Assembly (NCBI GenBank): GCA_040222875.1
Contig: JAVKCG010000008.1
Location: forward strand, 186,001-250,000
Direction: 5' to 3'
From: JAJCYL01 sp040222875
Lineage (GTDB): Bacteria > Bacteroidota > Bacteroidia > Cytophagales > Cyclobacteriaceae
DNA: 64,000 bases
Position 1 is the stretch's first letter; each line of letters opens with the position of its first letter. Shown here one piece after another: positions 60,015-64,000 of this stretch. The notes below the pieces were generated by a model. That model searched no databases. It had not been told where the DNA came from and was given only the letters and a program-made list of their open reading frames with translations. A program made the translations under genes and the position numbers.

Positions 60015-60995
60015 TTAACCCTTATACATCCCAGCTACATACTCCCCATACCCATTATATTTCAAAGTTGGGCGGGGTTCCCCATCTGGGATCATCCGCT
60101 CAATTTTTTGAGACCATCTTGGGTGAGGCACTTCGGGATCAACGTTAGAAATAAATGGATATTCATTCGGGTTCAGGACATTCCAAAATGTCTTGGGCTC
60201 TTTCTCCATGAATTCAAACTTCACTATTGACTTGGTATTCTTGTAGCCATACTTCCATGGAACTACCAGCCGCATAGGTGCCCCATTTTGCTTAGGAATT
60301 GGTTTCCCGTAAAGCCCTGTAGCTATAAACGCCAATTCATTCATGGCCTCATCCATTCTTAAACCTTCGGTATATGGCCACGGATACCAATTTTGGTTTT
60401 TGACACCTACCATTTCATTGGCATCTGCATAGGTGGTCATTTTGATATAATTGGCGTTGTTCATTGGCCCAAAAAAGTCAATCATTTTCTTGAGAGGAAA
60501 ACCAGTCCATGGTACTGCCATCGACCATCGCTCAACGCATCGGAAGCGATAAACCCGCTCTTCAAGCCCAAATTCTTTAATCATTTCCTCCAAAAAATAA
60601 ACCCCGGTTTTGTTAGCCAAACCAGACACTTCAAACCGCCAATCCCGATTGTCAAAATCATCTACGTACTTGTAAACATTGTAAATGTTGTCATCTTTCG
60701 GGTGAATGAACTCATAGAAATTGTTATGGTGGGTGGCGTCATATTCATCGGTCATAGGCCGATCGACTGTGTACTTTTCGTTGCGTTTGGCTGGATAAAA
60801 ATCATCCTGTCCAGCAAATTTGAAGGAGTTATCCTGCCGCCGTGAATTACCAAAACCTATCATTGGGGCTGCCATTAACGCACCGGTAGTTAGACCTAAT
60901 TGTTTCAGCAACTTGCGCCTATTGATATAGTCCGTCTCGTCGGTTGCCTTTAATTGCTTCCCATCCCAGGGTTTTGGAAAAATTATATTAGCCAT
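60015..60995 (-). CDS. msrP: Protein-methionine-sulfoxide reductase catalytic subunit (MsrP/YedY)
   Basis: A molybdopterin enzyme that repairs oxidised methionine in periplasmic proteins. The 326-residue protein has a Tat signal (twin Arg in NRRKLLKQLGLTTGALMAAP), the Moco-binding segment YRFRCVERWSMAVPWTGFPL with the molybdenum-ligand Cys, and the sulfite-oxidase-like fold ending MRLVVPWKYGYKNTKSIVKF. The usual haem partner MsrQ is not in the window; the adjacent DedA-like gene is not related to it. Either another electron donor is used or msrQ is elsewhere. Confidence 0.93.
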   Translation of the reverse strand: MANIIFPKPWDGKQLKATDETDYINRRKLLKQLGLTTGALMAAPMIGFGNSRRQDNSFKFAGQDDFYPAKRNEKYTVDRPMTDEYDATHHNNFYEFIHPKDDNIYNVYKYVDDFDNRDWRFEVSGLANKTGVYFLEEMIKEFGLEERVYRFRCVERWSMAVPWTGFPLKKMIDFFGPMNNANYIKMTTYADANEMVGVKNQNWYPWPYTEGLRMDEAMNELAFIATGLYGKPIPKQNGAPMRLVVPWKYGYKNTKSIVKFEFMEKEPKTFWNVLNPNEYPFISNVDPEVPHPRWSQKIERMIPDGEPRPTLKYNGYGEYVAGMYKG

Positions 60996-61165
60996 GATTT
61001 ATTCCTTTAATTATAAAATTAACCAAATCACAGTGGAATGGTTATTCTCACAAAAGGGCATTGCTTTTCAAACGACAAGCAACCAATAATTATCATAGAT
61101 TTTCCATACGTTTCAAATCCATTATTTTCGCCAATTCGTTGAAGCATTAACACACCATAAATTCA

Positions 61166-61750
61166 TTGGAAAACCCCAAACAATCTAAAGGTCGAACCAA
61201 GTTTTTGATCAGGAATTTACTCCGGGGATTTCTATGGCTGGCAGGGATAATAATCGTTTTCGTGTGGGCCAAAAACGAATTAGGTGATAGCTACATCAAA
61301 TGGCTAGAACCTGTTTATGAAAAACCGCTGGCCATTTATTCCATTTTTCTTGGCTCTGAAATTTTGATCGGCATAATTCCGCCAGAGCTCTTTATGATCT
61401 GGGCATCCAGAAATGAGGTTGTGGCTGATTACGTAGGTAATGTGATTTTACTTGCCAGCATCTCTTACCTCGCCGGACTGGTCGGCCATTGGATTGGTCA
61501 TTATTTAAACCAAAGCAAGTTTTATCGATTATTGAAGAAGAATTTCTTCGGAAAATATGAACGGCACATCAACGATTTTGGGGGGTTCATTGTCATCGTT
61601 GCTGCCCTTACCCCGGTTCCATTTTCAGGTATAGCCATGTTGATGGGTTCCCTACGCTACCCACTCAGGCGTTTCTTATTATTTGCCCTTTTTAGGTTTT
61701 TGAGGTTTGCTGTTTATGGTTGGGTGATTTGGGAGGCTAATGTTTTGTAA
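61166..61750 (+). CDS. DedA/VTT-like membrane protein
   Basis: A 194-residue polytopic membrane protein starting at TTG, since no ATG is available before the first helix. It has about four to five hydrophobic segments. The block IVIVAALTPVPFSGIAMLMG followed by LRYPLRRFLLFALFRFLRFA matches the conserved core of DedA/VTT (SNARE-associated) proteins, where a P-x-P-F or equivalent precedes a G-x-x-R/P-x-x-x-F pattern. DedA proteins act in lipid-carrier flipping and membrane homeostasis. It is divergent from msrP and convergent with the TAXI-like gene. Confidence 0.75.
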   Translation: MENPKQSKGRTKFLIRNLLRGFLWLAGIIIVFVWAKNELGDSYIKWLEPVYEKPLAIYSIFLGSEILIGIIPPELFMIWASRNEVVADYVGNVILLASISYLAGLVGHWIGHYLNQSKFYRLLKKNFFGKYERHINDFGGFIVIVAALTPVPFSGIAMLMGSLRYPLRRFLLFALFRFLRFAVYGWVIWEANVL

Positions 61751-61751
61751 G

Positions 61752-63008
61752 TTAAGCTGAAACTGATTTCAGCGCCCTCATCCTGAGCCTGATCTCAGTA
61801 ATCGTTTCCTTACATAGCTCCATGTAAATCCTAAAGCTTTCATCAGCAGCTAACTTTTCATCTATCAACATATCAAAGGCTTTATTCTGTGAATCTTTAA
61901 TTCGTTGAATTGTCTCAACACAACCTTTGATGGTCTTAGGGGGCTCATTTTTAATGTCCATCAATTCCCGATAGAAAACATCCACCAAATCTTTTTTGTG
62001 CTGTTTGCGATACTTTTTAAAGCTGATCAATCCACTTATAGATGCAATCAAAATTGAGAGGATTACACCGGCCAGTTCAGCATAGCGCTCAAAAAACCCG
62101 GGTTCTTCACGGTCAAGATAAGCCCTTGAACCGGGGTGTAATGGATAGCTTAACCTTGATCGATCAAACTGTTCATCTAAACCAATAAATAGAATGGGAT
62201 CAATAGAAACGAAGGATTGCTTATGCCGCAGTACCGTTTTAATCAGGTCATTCACTGCAATTAAGCCGATGTCTTCGTTGGCTAACATTACCATATCCAG
62301 TTCCAATGTGAGTTTTGCCTTTTCCGTAAGGTTGCCGTAGGTACCTTCAGGAATAATGTATGGCTGCAGACGATGAAGTTTCAGTGAAATACCTTCAACC
62401 TGAGAACCCTGTCCAAACTTACTGACATCATCAAAAGAGAAAAGCTGGAAGCCAGATAGGTTAGTCAGATCATCTTCAGTTAAAAAAGAACTTAAATCTA
62501 AAACCACATCAGCTTCAGCCATATCGGCTGTGAGCTCATATGAGCCACCCGCTCTGTAAAATACAGCCAAATCCTGAAGAATGACCATCTCAGCAGAGTT
62601 GGGGTGTTCGAGGTAAATTTTCTTACCAGCAATTAGATCCCCAAAATTTGAAGGCATAGCACCCACATCCCGATAAAAGACATGCAAGAATTTGGGGTAG
62701 GCAAGGAATGCTGTGGAAATATTGGCTTTACTGTCGGTAGAATAATTTTCAATTAACAGAAAATCAGTTCCTCCTTTAGCCAATTCCTCTAGTTCATCAA
62801 TTGGCTGATTTACTTCCTTTAAATCAATGACTACATTATGGAATTCATCTTCCAGAATTCCTTTCATCTCAGTCATTATCTGTTTGTTGACACCCTCATC
62901 CTTATAAGCAAACCGGTACGTTTCAGTAGTCAGGTTGCAGGCCTGGAATGTGATTATCAGGCTTACAAGAATCGCTGAGCGGGAAAAAAAGTTGGGGATT
63001 GAATTCAT
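61752..63008 (-). CDS. TAXI-type TRAP solute-binding-like lipoprotein with C-terminal membrane helix
   Basis: A 418-residue protein. A lipoprotein signal (ILVSLIITFQAC) leads into a two-lobed periplasmic binding domain (about 28-310) resembling TAXI-family solute receptors, including the late signature RLSYPLHPGSRAYLDREEPG. A transmembrane helix (AELAGVILSILIASISGLIS, about 315-334) follows, then a basic, helical cytoplasmic tail of about 80 residues. TAXI proteins normally deliver substrates to TRAP permeases, but none is adjacent, and the added membrane helix suggests sensing or scaffolding instead. It sits 49 bases downstream of the gluconate-dehydrogenase-type gene. Confidence 0.72.
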   Translation of the reverse strand: MNSIPNFFSRSAILVSLIITFQACNLTTETYRFAYKDEGVNKQIMTEMKGILEDEFHNVVIDLKEVNQPIDELEELAKGGTDFLLIENYSTDSKANISTAFLAYPKFLHVFYRDVGAMPSNFGDLIAGKKIYLEHPNSAEMVILQDLAVFYRAGGSYELTADMAEADVVLDLSSFLTEDDLTNLSGFQLFSFDDVSKFGQGSQVEGISLKLHRLQPYIIPEGTYGNLTEKAKLTLELDMVMLANEDIGLIAVNDLIKTVLRHKQSFVSIDPILFIGLDEQFDRSRLSYPLHPGSRAYLDREEPGFFERYAELAGVILSILIASISGLISFKKYRKQHKKDLVDVFYRELMDIKNEPPKTIKGCVETIQRIKDSQNKAFDMLIDEKLAADESFRIYMELCKETITEIRLRMRALKSVSA

Positions 63009-63057
63009 GCTCTAATCATAATTCAATCCCCAAAGTAGTAATTCCGTTGATTCAAGT

Positions 63058-63654
63058 TTAAATAGCCCAGGTTTTTCCCTGTTCTTCCAAAGGCATGCAA
63101 GCTTTATATGATCCTGGTATTCTTAAAAATGCTAACTCTTCTTTTGCTCCAATCTCAGATTCATAGTAACCCTCAATCGTCAGTTCTTTGATCATTCTAA
63201 AGAAAGACGGGTTGTAATCATTAACTGTGTTGTCATAATGTCCGGCTGGCAGTTTTTCTGCTGCCAAGCCAGCATTGTATTCATTCAAAATTTCGTTTTG
63301 TTGTTCTTTTTCAAGAGATGTAAAGTCATCGCTAAATTTCTCCTGCGACTTGGTGTTAACTTCTGTTAACCCAGCCAAAAAACGGTCCCGTTCCTTTTGA
63401 AGATAAACTTCCTGAACAATGGATTCTATGAACTTCGGAACACCGGCAGCCTTTGCCCCGGGAGTATCAGTTGTTGGGATTATTCTGTCCGCTATATCTT
63501 CAACCATTAGCGCCTGTTCAGGTGTAAATAGGCTAGGCTGCCATCCGGCAGTCCGGCTTGGGCCACAACCATTTAAGAGCGCAGCTAAAGTAGGGGCAGA
63601 AATAACACCACCCATCATCATACTTGTTCTTCTTAATGCTTCTCTTCGTTCCAT
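63058..63654 (-). CDS. Gluconate 2-dehydrogenase subunit 3 family protein
   Basis: A 198-residue exported protein with a Tat-like start (MERREALRRTSMMMGGVISA) and the family body TPEQALMVEDIADRIIPTTD running into TPGAKAAGVPKFIESIVQEV. Small-subunit partners of this type bind flavin-dependent GMC dehydrogenases and are needed for their export or stability. It follows the GMC oxidoreductase gene by 16 bases on the same strand, so the pair forms a periplasmic sugar or polyol dehydrogenase, probably lacking the usual cytochrome subunit here or encoding it further upstream. Confidence 0.9.
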   Translation of the reverse strand: MERREALRRTSMMMGGVISAPTLAALLNGCGPSRTAGWQPSLFTPEQALMVEDIADRIIPTTDTPGAKAAGVPKFIESIVQEVYLQKERDRFLAGLTEVNTKSQEKFSDDFTSLEKEQQNEILNEYNAGLAAEKLPAGHYDNTVNDYNPSFFRMIKELTIEGYYESEIGAKEELAFLRIPGSYKACMPLEEQGKTWAI

Positions 63655-63670
63655 GTTTACAAATTTAGAA

Positions 63671-64000
63671 TTAAAGATTACCCCTGTTAATTTCCCTCAC
63701 TGCAAAATCTGCTGCCCTGGCAGTTAATGCCATATAGGTTAAGGATGGGTTTTGACATGCCGCAGATGTCATAGCGGCTCCATCAGTTACGAATACGTTT
63801 TTAACGCCATGCACCTGATTGTTTTTATTCAAAACAGACGTTTTAGGGTCACGCCCCATTCTTGCAGTACCCATTTCATGGATTCCGATTCCCGGATAAG
63901 ATCCGCGGTCATAAGTATTAACATTCTTAAGTCCGGCAGCCTCTAACATTTCAGCTGCAGCCTCTGCCATGTCTTTACGCATGGCAAGTTCATTTTCTTT
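63671..64000 (-). CDS. GMC family oxidoreductase, C-terminal part (cut by window end)
   Basis: Only the last 109 codons are visible; the reading frame is open to the edge. The C-terminal GMC signature is plain: IHEMGTARMGRDPKTSVLNK has the catalytic-region His, and VFVTDGAAMTSAACQNPSLT contains the conserved N-P of the active-site His/Asn pair, followed by YMALTARAADFAVREI. These flavin enzymes oxidise sugars or polyols. A Met within the visible part is internal, since coding sequence continues upstream to position 64000. It is paired with the gluconate-dehydrogenase subunit-3 gene downstream. Confidence 0.9.
   Translation of the reverse strand, partial: KENELAMRKDMAEAAAEMLEAAGLKNVNTYDRGSYPGIGIHEMGTARMGRDPKTSVLNKNNQVHGVKNVFVTDGAAMTSAACQNPSLTYMALTARAADFAVREINRGNL

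Noticed and set aside
60393..60845. 150-residue plus-strand ORF
   Set aside because: Antisense shadow of msrP.
1..64000. CRISPR arrays, rRNA genes, transposases, integrases or prophage
   Set aside because: No repeat-spacer pattern, rRNA-like sequence or transposase/integrase motif was seen in any part of the window.

Overview
The window looks like chromosome of a free-living aerobic member of the Bacteroidota, most likely order Cytophagales. This rests on gene content (DUF4301, GIN-domain and UMF1-type proteins, recF-DUF721, ExbB-ExbD-ExbD, a TonB receptor with a carboxypeptidase-like N-terminal domain), on weak ribosome-binding sites, and on several upstream regions matching the Bacteroidota promoter pattern TTTG / about 19-20 nt / TAnnTTTG. 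The species cannot be named from sequence alone. Coding density is high: no gap between genes exceeds about 200 bases, so there is no long empty stretch to describe.

Layout. 1-2.9 kb: cell-wall sugar recycling (murQ, an amino-sugar kinase) with a universal stress protein and small unknowns. 2.9-8.3 kb: lysC, ribH, a TPR protein and pdhA on the minus strand, divergent from recF-DUF721. 8.4-16.2 kb: a response regulator, a TerB-like/C2-like gene pair, DUF4301, a GIN-domain protein, two MFS transporters, a MORN-like secreted protein and a YdeI-family protein. 16.3-18.5 kb: a convergent type II restriction-modification pair. 18.7-24.3 kb: an envelope cluster (LpxR-like deacylase, MCE protein, amidase, LptD). 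24.3-26.5 kb: prfC and a secreted unknown. 26.6-32.0 kb: one 5.3-kb gene for a giant membrane NTPase, apparently inserted at the 3' end of ruvC. 32.0-40.3 kb: ruvC, a glycosyltransferase/phosphatase/deacetylase run, tatD, asparaginase, tRNA-Ser(GGA) and an ExbB/ExbD energy-transducing operon. 40.4-46.9 kb: a MATE exporter with a structured leader, a sugar isomerase, a HAD phosphatase, a lipase-like hydrolase, a sodium symporter and a second GIN protein. 46.9-50.25 kb: hisGDC behind a histidine-rich leader peptide and attenuator. 50.3-55 kb: homogentisate dioxygenase and the sodium-pumping oxaloacetate decarboxylase genes. 55-64 kb: a TonB receptor and TPR protein, an acetyltransferase-like protein, a lipoprotein, MsrP, a DedA-like protein, a TAXI-like lipoprotein, and a gluconate-dehydrogenase-type subunit next to a GMC oxidoreductase cut by the window end.

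Most interesting points. (1) The 1763-residue protein has Walker A near residue 64 and Walker B near 677, with about eight or nine membrane helices between them and a long TPR-like C-terminus. A 15-bp exact direct repeat of the last five codons of ruvC brackets the gene, so it looks like a single-gene island, plausibly a conflict or defence system. (2) A complete his attenuator is legible: promoter, 17-residue leader peptide with three His, and terminator. (3) The MATE exporter mRNA begins with four nested helices, like a riboswitch. The functional readings are inferences; the motifs and repeats are read directly from the sequence.
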